Positions 1 to 11,239 of a stretch of DNA of 64,000 nt are shown one piece after another; position 1 is the first letter of the stretch, and each line of letters starts with the position of its first letter. The notes below the pieces were generated by a model, which was not told the DNA's origin, did no database searches, and saw only the letters and a list, made by a program, of their open reading frames with translations. Origin of the DNA: Nezara viridula (lineage: Eukaryota; Arthropoda; Insecta; Hemiptera; Pentatomidae); NCBI GenBank assembly GCA_928085145.1, contig OV725078.1:1113501-1177500 (forward strand). Direction: 5' to 3'. The position numbers and the translations under genes were made by a program.

Positions 1-500
1 TATTTAATAAATTGAATGTTAATTAATATTCTGCGACCCAATCAACAGTTTACTTCTGTTTGGCGCCAATTGTAAATGACCGAATAAAGTTAAATGTAAA
101 TATTGTTTTGGCGAGAATAGGCAAATAGCCTTCCGTTTATATATCGGGGAACTAGGTTATTTACACTCCTGATAATTAAAACAAAACTCCGGCACTGGAA
201 ATGGACTTTTTTGAGGGTGTTTAACTGTTGTTGGGAATTTAATACCTTTTGTGACATTGAGTGAGAAGAAACAATAAGAATATATATATCTGAAATGTGG
301 GACTTAGTAAACACACTTTAAATGAATTGACTCACCTGGTTTATTCTTCAATTGTGATGCCTATAGGACAACTAAATAAAAGGATTATTCACTCCTGTCT
401 AACAAAACAATTTATTTATTTTAGCAACTGATATAAGTGAATATATTAAAGTCTAATAACCGTAGGCTTGATATTCATGATCTTCAATGTACTAATAGTG
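1..500. other. AT-rich stretch, no gene seen
   Basis: I see no coding region here. The only open frames are short and AT-rich with no recognisable motif. If the flanking host-gene model is right, this is intron or downstream DNA of that gene. Confidence 0.5.
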
Positions 501-512
501 ATGGGGCCATAT

Positions 513-660
513 GGCCGGAGCTGTGATTCTGTCACTGTGACTGGGCCGGAGCTGTGATTCTGTCACTGTGACTGGGCCGGAGCTGGTGATCACAGAGACA
601 GGCGCACCAAAATCACAGTGACAGTCACTGTAGGAGCTGTGAAATCACAGCTCTGACCAC
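513..660. repeat. 31-bp tandem repeat running into an inverted copy
   Basis: A 31 bp unit starting GGCCGGAGCTGTGATTCTGT begins at 513, 544 and 575; the third unit is partial. From about 600 to 655 the same words (TCACAGTGAC, GAGCTGTGA) recur in reversed order, so the block can fold on itself. It is much more GC-rich than its surroundings. Origin is unknown; a minisatellite or the end of a DNA transposon are both possible. Confidence 0.75.
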
Positions 661-824
661 TCTGCTCTATTATTTATTTTTCGTTCTAGCGATCTGGGCA
701 TTGTTGACTTCATTAATTTAATAAATGAATTAAAGAAATAATCATGAACTAATTATTTCTAAAATAATAGTTATTCGTCAAATTTTATTAAAAATACTTT
801 TTGAACTTCAGATGAATTGAGCAT

Positions 825-1860
825 TCATTCGCGAGTTCGCGTCCCGGTGCCGGAGGGGATTCCAAATTCTCCGCCCTCACCCCCAGGTTCTTTATTTAGT
901 TTTACAAGCTTTCTGGATTTGTTTATTTTTGCGAACAATGTTGCGCGCCTTATGAAGGGACTGTACCTTCTCTTCCTTGCTCCACTTCCTCGGTCTCTTC
1001 CTCTCCGGGCTCCGGCGGGCGTCCTCTTCCAAGGGTGAAATGCTCCGGTCCCACCACCTCCTTCCATTTCCTGACGTACTCAGTGAAGTAAGGGTAGTCC
1101 TCGACCATCATCCTCGGTAGTCCGCCTCTTCCATAGTATATAGTCCTGTCATCCTTAACAACCAGGCTCTATACCCAGCCATCTTTTCACACCTCAGGAT
1201 TACATGCTCCGGCGTGTCCGGAACCCCACAGCTGAGACACAAGGGGTTGATGTTCTTGCCATACTTATTCAGCTTGGCTCTGAAACTCCCGTGTCTCGAA
1301 AGGATCTGCGATATTCAGTAATCCGGATTCACTCACCTCGCCTCCATGCTGGAACTAACGGTGGGGAAGTAGTTTCTCAGGGTCGAACCCTTCTCGCTTC
1401 TCACCCACCGCTCGTTCCACTCCTGAAGTGATTCCTCCTTCACCAGCTTCTTCCATCTTCCTGGCTCCTCCTCAGCCCTTCGTAAGCGAACCGGGTCCGT
1501 GTCTTTTCACATCGAACTTGATTATGTCTTCCTTCAGGATCAGGTCGATGAGCATCTCTCCTGTCAGCATTTGCACCGACTCGTGCGACACCGTTCTGTA
1601 GGCTATAGTTACTCTCAATAGGGCCAGTCTCTGGATAGTTGCCAGTTTTCCGCGCTTATCTTTTGTGAGTCGCCGGATCCACGCAGGCGATGCGTAGCTA
1701 ATTATTCCGAGGACAATACCTTTGTAGATTGTTTTGGTCGCTGGGTGACTAGATTATCACAAATGCACTTCCTATCCTCGACAGGCCATTTAGTGTGTTA
1801 GTCACCCAGCCTCTCAGGTACGCAACGTGTGGTACAAGATATTTTTTATCTTTTGTAGCC
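825..1860 (-). pseudogene. R1-like non-LTR retrotransposon, RT C-terminal fragment
   Basis: On the minus strand a broken reading frame reads, from 1860 down to about 825, through HVAYLRGWVTNTLNGLSRIG, then IVLGIISYASPAWIRR and LALLRVTIAYRTVSHESVQM, and near the end KDDRTIYYGRGG. This order (thumb region after the RT, 'RVTIAYRTVS', then a Cys-rich C-terminal region) is typical of R1-clade and related elements. Several stops and frameshifts break it, and the catalytic RT core is absent. The outermost 820-900 bases carry a tRNA B-box-like word (GAGTTCGCGTCCC) and may be a separate SINE remnant shared with 29383-29410. Confidence 0.65.
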
Positions 1861-1900
1861 CTGACGAAGACTAGCAAAGTGGGTCGAAAGGTCGGCCTAA
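1855..1900 (+). other. hammerhead-like core, possible Penelope-like element end
   Basis: The string CCCTGACGAAGACTAGCAAA is followed within a few bases by GGGTCGAAAGGTC. CTGACGA ... CGAAA resembles the conserved core of hammerhead ribozymes found in the terminal repeats of Penelope-like elements. Stems I and III are not convincing by eye, so this may be a decayed copy or chance. Confidence 0.25.
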
Positions 1901-1962
1901 TAATCAAATAATACTATTTCTATAATTTAGTATTTATTTTACCGCACCCCCCGATCAACTCC

Positions 1963-2680
1963 TCATATAATTAAAATAGGTTGTGAACAATCCAAAGACC
2001 GTGAACAGATCAGCGGTGCTTCACAGGGTTCTATCCTTAGCCCAACTCTTTTCTGCTTGGCTATAAATGACCTGGGACTCAACTTGCCAAGAGGTGTCAA
2101 ACCACTATTACTTGCGGATGACTTAGCCATCATCGTTCGGAAAACATCCATAGAACGTAATCTACAAGGTGCCATAAACAGAATAAACAACTGGTCTCTT
2201 TCCACAGGTCTCGTGGTACCTACTGGGGCTCAGATAGTTCCACGCTACTAAAAGTTTATCACGTTATGGTGTGCTCAAAACTAGATTATGGGTGTTATGT
2301 CTATGGTTCAGCCCGTTAACGTGTCCTGAGTAAACTGGATGTGGTGGATCATACCGGGATTCGGACAGCGACTGGCGCTTTTCAAACAATCCCCGTTCTC
2401 AGTTTTTGTTCTGAGGCAGGAGTACCCCATATTTTGTTTAGAAGGAAAAAAATGACAGTCAATTACATTAAACCAAAATTTATCGCAGCTTTCGCAAACA
2501 AAGCGCATTCAACAATTCCTTTATCAGGGAGACTCAATTCAGCTATGAAGTCCCTCAAAGGAACACCGTTGATCAACCAAGAAATTCATAACACTCCAGG
2601 GACAAAAGAACCGCCAAAAACAATCCTAAACCGGACCAAATTACCCCCCAAAAAAACTTCACCCACTGAATACTAAACCA
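1963..2680 (+). pseudogene. non-LTR reverse transcriptase fragment (I/Jockey-type)
   Basis: The translation contains SGASQGSILSPTLFCLAIND followed by LLLADDLAIIVRKTSIERN, the PQGS and ADD boxes of a reverse transcriptase palm (catalytic Asp pair present, the usual Tyr/Phe before it replaced by Leu). Around 2280-2520 another frame gives LDVVDHTGIRTATGAF and FCSEAGVPHILFRRKK, typical of the region after the RT domain. The 5' part (fingers, endonuclease) is missing and there are frameshifts and stops around 2245-2330. It is a dead 5'-truncated copy unrelated to family A. Confidence 0.7.
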
Positions 2681-2855
2681 AATTTGGATCAAAATGTTCT
2701 TTATAAATCTCGAATTTAACTAGTTTCAGACTCACACTTCCAATATAAAATATCCATGAAAATTAAGAAGACACAGTACAGTTAGTGTTAAATTTTCTAA
2801 AATTAAAAAACTTGTTAAACAAAATATAAATTCAAATCTAGTTCAGATAAACATA

Positions 2856-2925
2856 ATTAGACACAGGCGTTGATGCTCTCGAGATTTTACGCCTTAAAAT
2901 CCCAACTAACAACAACGACAAGAGA
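2856..2925. repeat. short interspersed motif shared with 35205-35262
   Basis: The words ACAGGCGTTGATG, then TTTTACGCCTTAAAA, match ACAGGCGTTGATG, then TTTTCCGCCTTAAAA at 35205-35262 with the same spacing. This marks a repeat family end whose full extent I cannot define. At 35 kb it directly follows the arm of the long inverted repeat. Confidence 0.5.
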
Positions 2926-2929
2926 GGGA

Positions 2930-5055
2930 TGAGAAGAGTGATGTAGAACTGCTTGCGTAAGGTTATTCATAAAACTACGCATCAGATGTTAGATGAAAGA
3001 AATGTTAAAAGAAATTATGATTAATGAATGAGTGCCGAAGAGCTACTAATGAAAATAATAAAACTGAAAAAAAATATTGCAGAAAGATACAAGGAGTAAC
3101 AGTGAAAAGTGTTAAGAAAGGAGAAAGAAAAAATAACAAGAATAGAAGTAGAAAAAAGTGAAGGATATAGGGGGATTAGGAGAAGGCAAGCAATAAAGAA
3201 AATATTACCAGGTTTGAGGAGAATAAGAAACGATTTCAATCGAGAATGAACATATGTCGTGATAAAAATGGTGCGATGCTCGGAGAAGATATGCAAATGA
3301 ACGGTAGGTAGGCAGAGCAACACTGGCTGTTCTACAATATGATGTTGATGATTTTTTTTTTATACTACAGAGTACGCTAGTAGTATTGTGGAGTGCTACT
3401 ATAATACTGAGCATAATATAGATATAGAGCTATACTTGATTGACAAGGGTTTTGACCAGGCCAGTTGGCCCAAACTGTTTCAAGCCCTTGAAGAGTTTAA
3501 AATTTCTAAAACTGGTAAATCAGTTCAAAATGACCAAGGCTCAAACATTAGCTAGTGTCCTCATTGGTAAATAAACGAGGATGAGCCTCATGGTTAATGA
3601 GCCTGCGACAAAATTCGTTAAATTGAAGCGCTATAAAGGATTAGTTTATGAACAAGGTAACATACTAAACTCTACATTTAGAACTCGTATAAATCAAAAT
3701 AAATTGAAAAGAAAAACTGAGGACTAAGCGCAATTTGATATATCAGATACAAATTTTCAAGATATTATTTCATGTTAGAATAATTACATCACATTATGAT
3801 TACATCAGTTATGGTTCACGAGAATTGATATAAGAATTTTATCTGATTATTCCTCAAAATAAACAATAGTGATAAAACCTTTTCCATACAAAACAAAGTA
3901 ATAACAATAATGTAAATAAAAACAAATTATTTTTATTAAAACTAACTTCATATTTTATTTTAAATACAAAGCAAACATAAAGTATATAATAGAAATCAAA
4001 CTATTTTTGGTTTATAAACCAGAGGATATATACTAGAAGTTGATAAAAAATTTAATAAGTTGTTTTACCAAGCATAATACTTGCATGAACTAAATGGAAA
4101 AACTAAATCTGACTGAAAATTCGCAAAATAACATCAAATTAGAAGCTTATCGGAAATTCCAACAGTAAATAATTTTCGAAAACCGAATTAATCAATAATA
4201 ATCCCAATAAAATTAAATCATAAAAACAAACTAAGTTACAGGAGGTATTACAATTAAAATATAATGCCAAAATGACAAGTCAAATAAAATATATTTATAG
4301 TATAGTATAGACACGTTTTACCAAAATTATAGGGAAAAAAAGAAGAAATATTCAGCTAATAATTGAAGAAAGAAGGATAAATGATTTATCAATTACCAAA
4401 GCGAAGACAGGTCACACTCACAGATAGAGAAGCGAGCCAAGACTGACTGCCGCCCCACCACTAGTTTCCGCTAAGTACAAAAGACTTCCGGCTATTCTTG
4501 GGCAGGTAGCTCGTCACAAATGCCACCACTTCCAATTCACCAATTGAATACATGCAAAAGAACCTTTTCCCTCTCAAACGATAATCCAGGGCAGTTATGG
4601 GCACGGGGGAAGGGGAAACGACATCCCCTAGCGCTTTGACCTATCCTCACTAGTATCAGCCTACATAATTACTTTTTATCTCTAACTCCATAAAACTGGA
4701 TCAAAATCCCTAATAAGTAATTTTTTTTTTTCAAGTAAATAAATCATAGTACAAATGCCTATTATTATGTTTATACAAACAAATACTTGAAACTTTAAAT
4801 GTGGTTGGTTGCTTGGTTGTTTTGCTAATTTTTATTTTTTGGCACAAAACATCGTGGTCTACAATCTATTTTTAAACTGAACCTAATCAAGCAAAAAAAA
4901 TAAATAAATTATAGAATAAAATCTACACACTAAAATTATTCTTCAAAATATTTGTTATTAGTAATTGCTTCCTTCCAAAAGTTGAATTTGGTGGTGATAG
5001 TGAACCTTATTTTTTGAGACAATAACCTGTATACATATTACTCAATAAACAGAAT
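2930..5055. other. no gene recognised
   Basis: This stretch is very AT-rich apart from 4420-4640, which has normal GC and contains GGGCACGGGGGAAGGGGAAA. No open frame here has a recognisable domain. The less AT-rich island might be an untranslated exon or a promoter of the surrounding gene, but nothing in the sequence proves it. Confidence 0.4.
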
Positions 5056-5212
5056 AAAAATCGGTGCTCTTCAACTCCTCTCTCAGTTTTTGCCTATTTT
5101 ATAGCGGAATCTCTCTGATTATTCACGTAATACAGTTAAAGTGTACATCAGAGCGGTTGATATTTACTGTTGACATCTTTGGTGTTGTTATTTTTAATTT
5201 TTCTCTTATAAT

Positions 5213-6243
5213 ATGCTGTATGACCAGCAAGTAATGGCCAGTAAGGTGCCCAAGAGGACTCGGTCAGACGGCGTTAGTACACCACGTGGTTCACCAGGAA
5301 AACAAAGGACTCGTCGCTGCCTACGAGAAATACCTCCAGTGACCAAAGTGAACACTTCAGAACCAGAACCTCAGCCCCAACCAGGTACATCTTCGCAAGA
5401 AATGATTGAAGAATCGCCTTTATTTACTCCAAACCCCTACCAAGTGCTTCAAAAGGACCGAGAAGTAATGGAGTCTGCAGCAATACCCAGAGAACCAAAG
5501 CCTCCTCCGATATTTGTGTAAAATATCAAAAATTTCCAGATGTTCTGCACCCAACTAAATAATATCTCTGGCAGTTATTCATGCCCTAACAGGACCAATG
5601 ACACCAAAATAACATCTGATTCAGCTGAAGCCTACCGAAAAATAGTGAAGTACTTATCAGAAACAAATGCGAATTTTCACACTTACCAGCTGAGGCAGGA
5701 AAGAGCGTTACGAGTAGTGATAAGAAATTTACACTGCTCAACCCCCACTGAAGTTATTAAAGAAGAACTAACGACGCTTGGTTTCAATGTACCCCAGGTA
5801 ACAAACGTTTTGAAGGAGGACAGGGAGCAGCCAGGATTACGAAATAGGATCCCACTACCATTGTTTTTCGTGGACTTGGAGCCATCACCAGGTATCGAAA
5901 AAATATATGATATCACAAGAATATACTACACAATGGTGAAAGTTGAGAAGCCATACCCCAAGAGAGAAATCGTGCAGTGCCATAATTTTCAGACCTATGG
6001 CCACACGAAGACATATTGCCACCATCTGCCGCGTTGCGTGAATTGCGATGAACAGCACAAATCTGTAGAGTGCACCAAACCTATACAAGATCCAGCAGTA
6101 TGTGCCCTATGCTTGGAGGGACACCCGGCCAACTACAAAGGCTGCCAAATTTACAAGAATCTCAAAACCAGACACCAGAAAAACCGGATTCAAGATGAAG
6201 CACTAAGAACAAGAAGAGAGAGAGAGAGCCTTCCAGAATTGTA
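5213..6243 (+). pseudogene. Jockey-like ORF1 (gag-like, PRE_C2HC plus zinc knuckles)
   Basis: Encodes the nucleic-acid-binding ORF1 protein that packages retrotransposon RNA. The N-terminal 100 residues are basic and Pro/Ser-rich; PPPIFV then leads into the PRE_C2HC-type domain (TNDTKITSDSAEAYRKIVKYL region) and three zinc knuckles at the C-terminus. A single in-frame TAA at 5519-5521 splits it. Knuckle 1 reads CHNFQTYGHTKTYC: the second Cys is Phe, while the copy at 19.7 kb keeps CHNCQAYGHTKTYC. Knuckle 2 is CVNCDEQHKSVEC and knuckle 3 CALCLEGHPANYKGC. So this copy is damaged both by the stop and by loss of a zinc ligand. Confidence 0.85.
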
Positions 6244-6528
6244 AACAATGATGTATCATTCTCCCAACTACTTAGAGGTAAGACTTCAACCGATAAATGT
6301 CAAGCCCCACCACAACAACAACCTCAACCCCAACCTCAAAATCCTCTTCATCCTAATATACCTAACCATCAACAACAAATTCCTCATATTCCTACTCCTT
6401 CAAATGCAACAGATTTCACAAGTTTGTTAGCATCTTTCCTCACCGATTTCAAATCCCTTGTTACTTCAATCATATCACTCCTCACGAATCTCGTATCTCA
6501 CCTCATCCCTTCTTTAAAAAATCCTTAA

Positions 6529-8590
6529 ATGACTCACATCCCTAAACCCATATCAATTCTCCTTTGGAATGCGAATGGTGTTAGAAATCATACAGACGAA
6601 CTATCTACTTTACTACTTGACAAGAACATTGATGTGGCACTAATTACTGAAACTCGACTAACCACTAAACAGCACTTCAATATACCACAATACCTGACAT
6701 ATCGTACTGACCGCCCTGACGGAAAAGCACATGCCGGTACTGCTGTAATTGTACACCAATCCCTCTCCCATCACGTACTCTTATGAGTACTACTAATACA
6801 TAAAAACCTTCTCCTTTCCGGTTACTCTTGCATCAGCATATTGCCCCCCTAACCGATCCATATCCAATGCCCAATTCAGTTCTCTCCTCGACTCCTTAGG
6901 ACATCACTTCATCTTGGGTGCAGACCTAAATGCCAAGCACCAACAATGGGGTTCCAGAACCACGAATTCTCGTGGCCGAACCCTGCTGTCTGCACTCAAT
7001 TCCCAACGTTTTCACCTCCTTTCCCCCAACTCTCCTACCTACTGGACCACAGATCCCAACCGTAATCCTGATCTTCTTGATTTCTTTATCCACAGCGGCT
7101 TAAGTCCCCTCAATTGTTCCATTACACGTCTAAATGAACTTACCTCTGACCATAGTCCTCTAATCCTTAATGTTTCACCTGAACCCGTTCCCAAACCTTC
7201 TCCACCGTCATTCATTAGGGGCCCAGTAAACTGAGACCTTTTCCGCTAAATCATCTCCGATAAAATTGATCTCAACATATCCCTCAAAACTCCTGATGAT
7301 CTTGATAGTGCCGTAAATTCCTTTACTACCACAATCCAACAAGCCGCCTGGACTGCCTCCTTTCCAAAAGACTCCTCCAGAATTCCTAAAAAGACCATTC
7401 TACCCCAACACCTCCTTGACCTAATCCAAACCAAACGCCGTGCCAGATTATTGTGGCAACGTATCCGACATCCTACCGACCGCCGCTCCTATAATTATTA
7501 CTGCAAACAATTAAAACTGGAATTAGCCACCTTCAGATCACAATCCTTCAACTCCTAACTATCCTCCCTCTCTTCTCGCTACAATTCCCTTTGGAAAACC
7601 ACAACAAAAATCCTAAATCCTTACCGCATTTCCCATCACCTCCAACGAGATGATGGCTCCTGGGCAGCATCTGACGAAGACAAAGCTGAGGAGTTCGCCA
7701 TTTACCCATCCAATACATTTATTTCACATCTGGAATCCTATCCTGCCCACACTGTAACAGTAGAAGAACTCCTAACATCACCAATCCCACTTTCCTTGCC
7801 CCCTAAAGCTATTCATCCTTCCGAAGTGAAATTTCAATTTAAAAAACTAATCCCCCGTAAAGCTCCTGGACATGATCTCCTTACCCCTCAAATCCTTCGA
7901 CAACTTCCATCCAAAGCAGTCATATTCCTTACATATATCTACAATTGTATCCTACACACCACCCATTTCCCTCTGTTATGGAAACACTCCACTATTATCC
8001 TTTTCCCAAAACCAGGCAAACCTCCCAATAGCTCAACATCCTATAGACCAATTAGCCTACTCCCAATCCTTTCAACAATTTTTGAAAAGATCCTTTTGAA
8101 ACGAATCCTACCCATTATATAAACCCAAAATATCCCTTCCCATCAGTTTGGTTTTCGCTCTCAACATTCTACTATTAAACAAGGACTCCGAGTTGTTGAT
8201 CATATTTCCTCAGCCCTAGAAAACAAGGAATACTGTTCGGGTGCATTACTGGACATTGTACAGGCATTTGACCGGGTATGGCACTTCAAGCTTAAAATCC
8301 ATTTATCTCAGTCCTTGTACCTAGTCCTCCGATCCTACCTCTTTGACCGCTCCTTTCGAATTCGCTGTGGAACAGAATTTTCCAATATCTACTCCGTTAA
8401 AGCCGGAGTTCCCCAATGCAGCGTCTTGGGTCCCGTGCTTTACATCCTCTTTACTGCTGACATACCTGTTCATCCCGAAACTTTCCTTCCAACATTCGCT
8501 GACGACACCGCAATCTTATCATCCAACTCTGATCCCGAAATAGCATCCTTAAATCTCCAAAACCACCTCACCTTGATTGAGCAATCATGA
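6529..8590 (+). pseudogene. Jockey-like ORF2 (endonuclease and reverse transcriptase)
   Basis: Begins MTHIPKPISILLWNANGVRN, the start of an APE-type endonuclease, with LITETR (catalytic Glu), GADLNAKHQQWG, DLLDFFI and TSDHSPL (catalytic Asp-His) following. A frameshift near 6785 moves the frame; stops occur at about 7232, 7246, 7558 and 8120. The reverse transcriptase follows: RKAPGHD, YRPISLLPILSTIFEKILLK, HQFGFR, LDIVQAFDRVWH, AGVPQCSVLGPVLY (usual Gly in PQG is Cys) and the catalytic FADDTAIL at about 8496-8519. The frame stops at 8588 where the thumb and C-terminal part are deleted. Confidence 0.88.
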
Positions 8591-8699
8591 CCTCAACATC
8601 CCATTTGTCCTCGACCTTGTCCCAGAAAAATTCTCCAAATTTCACCAGAACCTTATGTACCACCCAAATCCTCATGCACAATCCCTATCAAGCATCTCC

Positions 8700-9139
8700 C
8701 ATCCCTATAATCCTCCAAGAAGGTTGAAACGGCAGTGGCCTCGCGACCTTTTGTAGATTATATAAATTGGAGTTCTGGCAATGTCCAGATTCTTCACTCA
8801 AGACATGAGTGTGTGCGGCTAAAGTGCTCTCGACTAATCTCTGCTGGCTTTAGTACCAGTGACGCGGTTGGGAGAGTAGCGCAGGGATCTCCTGGAGTTC
8901 CCTCGCCTGATTGTATATAGGTATGCATGTGTTGTTTTTTTTTCCTTTCTTAGTTTTAATTTTCTTATTTTTTTAGGTTATTTTATTTTATTAACTATTG
9001 TATATATTTTTGATTATTATTTTGTCATATTTATTTTATTTTGTTGTACATATAGTGTGAATGTCATCCTATCTCACTATAACCAATGTCCAAGAGACAG
9101 ATTGTTATAATACTTAATAAAGAAAAAAAAAAAAAAAAA
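8700..9139 (+). other. family A 3' UTR and poly-A tail
   Basis: The conserved 3' end starts after the ORF2 terminal words (RRLKRQWPRDLL-type) and includes CAAGACATGAGTGTGTGCGG, GGCTTTAGTACCAGTGACGC and a T-rich block, ending in AATAAAGA(A)n. The same block occurs at least eight more times in the window, often without upstream coding sequence, as expected for target-primed insertion that starts from the 3' end. Confidence 0.85.
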
Positions 9140-9174
9140 TCGGTAGGTGGTGAAAAATGGTATTTCATATAATG

Positions 9175-9400
9175 TAAGAGTCATTTTTCTATTATAGTCT
9201 GTGAGGTCGATGATAACGAGTTTGTTTCCTTTGGCGGCTTTATTGATGATGATGTCGTCATGGTTTTTAAGGAAGAAGCGGGTGAAAGAAAGATCTTGGA
9301 AGAATTGAGTGGAAACGTCAGGAGTCGATGGGGGGTGTCGGAGATGGTTAGAGATAATCTTGGTTATGGAAACACGAGATAATTCTTTATCATCATTAGT
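9175..9400 (-). pseudogene. Penelope-like element RT fragment (probable)
   Basis: The minus strand has an open frame of about 70 codons reading FFQDLSFTRFFLKNHDDIII followed by NKAAKGNKLVIIDLTDYNRK. The pattern 'I..ADKG..lV..D...Y..km' is characteristic of the N-terminal part of Penelope-like and related reverse transcriptases; here the first Asp is Ala. No other part of such an element is evident next to it. A retron or other RT class is possible, but this pattern in an insect genome favours a Penelope-like relic. Confidence 0.5.
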
Positions 9401-9849
9401 GGTGAAAAATCGGATAATTATAAATCAATTTTGGAAAAAAAAAATATTATTATAGATATGAATGTCTTTTTTTTCAGTCAAAATTTAAGCTCAAAGAGCA
9501 TTAATCAACCTGAGAAACAGTACATAGTCATTGAGATATGCGTTATCAGTATTTAAAAGGAATAGGACCATCTGGGGCCCCTCTAATACACCCTGCCATC
9601 TTTGCAGTAATTATTACTATATAGTATAATTGCTTGGTTTCCAAACCATTTTTTCTCCTTTTGCAAGTATAAATAATAGTTATGTATACAATAAAATGTA
9701 CATAATTCAACATTAATGTAGATAGCTGCATTAAACATGTCGAGTATAAAATAAACTTACATCCCATAAGCGGAATTTGATTTTTTTTTTAAATATTAAA
9801 ATTGTATATACTCTTTTTATTTAATAGAAATATAAGAGCCTTATCTATA

Positions 9850-10420
9850 GAAAATTAAGAATTAGGAAGGACCCATGAAAGGTCTTGGGAGAAGGATAAC
9901 GGGGGGAGAACGGAAGCTCCTCCAAGTGCATCCTGGAAAAACATTACAAGAGGAAGACGGATAATTGGAACCATAAATTCTGTGTTAAGGGACAAGCAGG
10001 TAAATTTCAAAACAAAACAATGCTATACCTTTCTTTTTCAGAAAACGTTACTCAATATGAATCTGAAACCTGGGTGATGAAAAGGGAAGAGACAAAGTTA
10101 CTATCTTTGGAGATGGACTTTTGGAGATGCTATTGTGCCATTTCCAGACTGCAGTATGTTTAACAGAAAAAACTATGCTCTATAACATAGAAATGAAAAA
10201 GATCAAAGGGTATAGTCATTTACAAAGAATGGCCGAGAAGTGATGGCCAAAATTAGCCTTTCTATATCAACCGGTAGAAAGACGAAAAAGAGGAGGATGT
10301 AGGAAGATATGATTGCAGAATGTGGAGAAAGGCATGGCTGCCACAGGTCTACGTGAAGGAGACTGGCTAGACCAAAATAAGAGGCGAGAATCTTTAGGAA
10401 AGGCAAACAAATAATTTGCC
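9850..10420 (+). pseudogene. RTE-like element, C-terminal fragment
   Basis: Broken frames read YESETWVMKREETKLLSLEM, then a degenerate HLQRMAEK region and ATGLREGDWLDQNKRRE. This is the tail end of non-LTR proteins of the RTE type, where 'ETW..k......l...em.fwRr' precedes 'GRPRk.W...v...m...GL...dw..r..WR'. Stops interrupt it and nothing of the RT core is present. It is a different lineage from the elements at 42.3 and 50.6 kb. Confidence 0.6.
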
Positions 10421-10429
10421 AAAAATCGT

Positions 10430-11065
10430 TAAAAAAATGTGTTTACAAATTAAGATAAAAAATTAAAGCTCGGCTAGCTGAGCCGATTCCAAGCTCCTAT
10501 TGTGCCTTGGGTTGGACACCCCTCATGTAGAGCTAAAATGAGAACAGAAGAAAGAGGCTTTAACGGCTTATGTATTCCACGACAAACTTTTTACTTTCCG
10601 AGATCATTCTTGAATTTTACCGTTCCGATATAGCACAAGCGGGCTTTGGGGCCCCCCAAAAATAATAAAATATGACTGTTTTATGAAACCAATATAAAAC
10701 AATTATGGCTAAAAGTATTATTGTTCGTCTAATTACATTTAATAGAACTTCAAGAATCACTTAAAACATTTCATATAGGTAGGTAGTAAGTAGTTACTTT
10801 CTCTTTCTTCCAAAGTAATCATCGTAATATAAAAAAAAAAGCTTCGGGTTGAAGCCTCCCCCCACCCAAAAAAAAAATTAAATCCTGGATCCATTAGTGC
10901 AATATAATGAAAAAGAGATCTTTTCACCATTCTTGATCAATAGATTTGAGTATCAATCCTTCCGGACATTGATTACATCATGTTACATATTTGTGAAGTA
11001 AAAGTACAAAATAGGTGATTGGAAACTTTTAAAATAGCAATATATGTGGAGAAGATAGATGTGCA
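10430..11065. other. no gene seen; possible transposon ends
   Basis: AT-rich apart from GGGTTGGACACCCCTCATGT near 10510 and GGGCTTTGGGGCCCCCCAAA near 10650, which look like ends of DNA transposons. I could not find matching inverted partners. Confidence 0.35.
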
Positions 11066-11071
11066 ACTTAC

Positions 11072-11234
11072 CTGCAAACGGTGCATCCCCCACGTATTCT
11101 TCAATGATGTAATCGGCCGGACTTGCGGTGCCATGGGAAGCGGCTGTCGGGCTGGGATAGACCAGCAGCAAGAGCTCTTCCTCTGTCTCGGTCTCCATGT
11201 CCCTCGACCTCCTCTTCATCATGTTGCAGTACTC
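11072..11234 (-). CDS. host exon, candidate ANKS1-like linker exon
   Basis: Internal exon on the minus strand. The acceptor reads TTGTTGGTAG before GAGTACTGCAAC and the donor is GCAG before GTAAGT. It encodes EYCNMMKRRSRDMETETEEE, then LLLLVYPSPTAASHG and ADYIIEEYVGDAPFAG, 54 codons plus one base, with no stop. The phase at entry (0) matches the phase-0 exit of the exon at 59103-59756, whose last residues are RPLSQ, so the two could be consecutive exons about 48 kb apart. The acidic, low-complexity character suits an unstructured linker in an adaptor protein. Identity as ANKS1/Odin is my reading from memory of the family and needs a search. Confidence 0.6.
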
Positions 11235-11239
11235 CTACC

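Larger units (their letters stand above)
5066..9139 (+). mobile_element. Jockey-like non-LTR retrotransposon, family A copy 1
   Basis: A two-ORF element of about 4.1 kb: 5' UTR, gag-like ORF1 (5213-6243), endonuclease/reverse transcriptase ORF2 (6529-8590), 3' UTR and a poly-A tail after AATAAAG (about 9115-9139). A possible 10 bp target duplication, AAAAATCGGT, lies at 5056-5065 and at the poly-A junction, ambiguous because of the A-run. ORF2 has lost its C-terminal part: sequence jumps at about 8587 from just after the RT core to the last 40 codons seen in other copies. The same family occurs at 19.4, 27.5, 28.1, 31.4, 35.2, 39.7 and 62.7 kb. Confidence 0.88.

Noticed and set aside
825..1067. 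80-codon minus-strand frame with Arg/Gly-rich sequence
   Set aside because: It is the tail of a broken R1-like element and possible SINE sequence, not an independent gene.
3021..3414. Minus-strand open frames of 69-100 codons
   Set aside because: Low-complexity Phe/Leu/Ser strings from purine-rich DNA; no domain and overlapping frames equally open.
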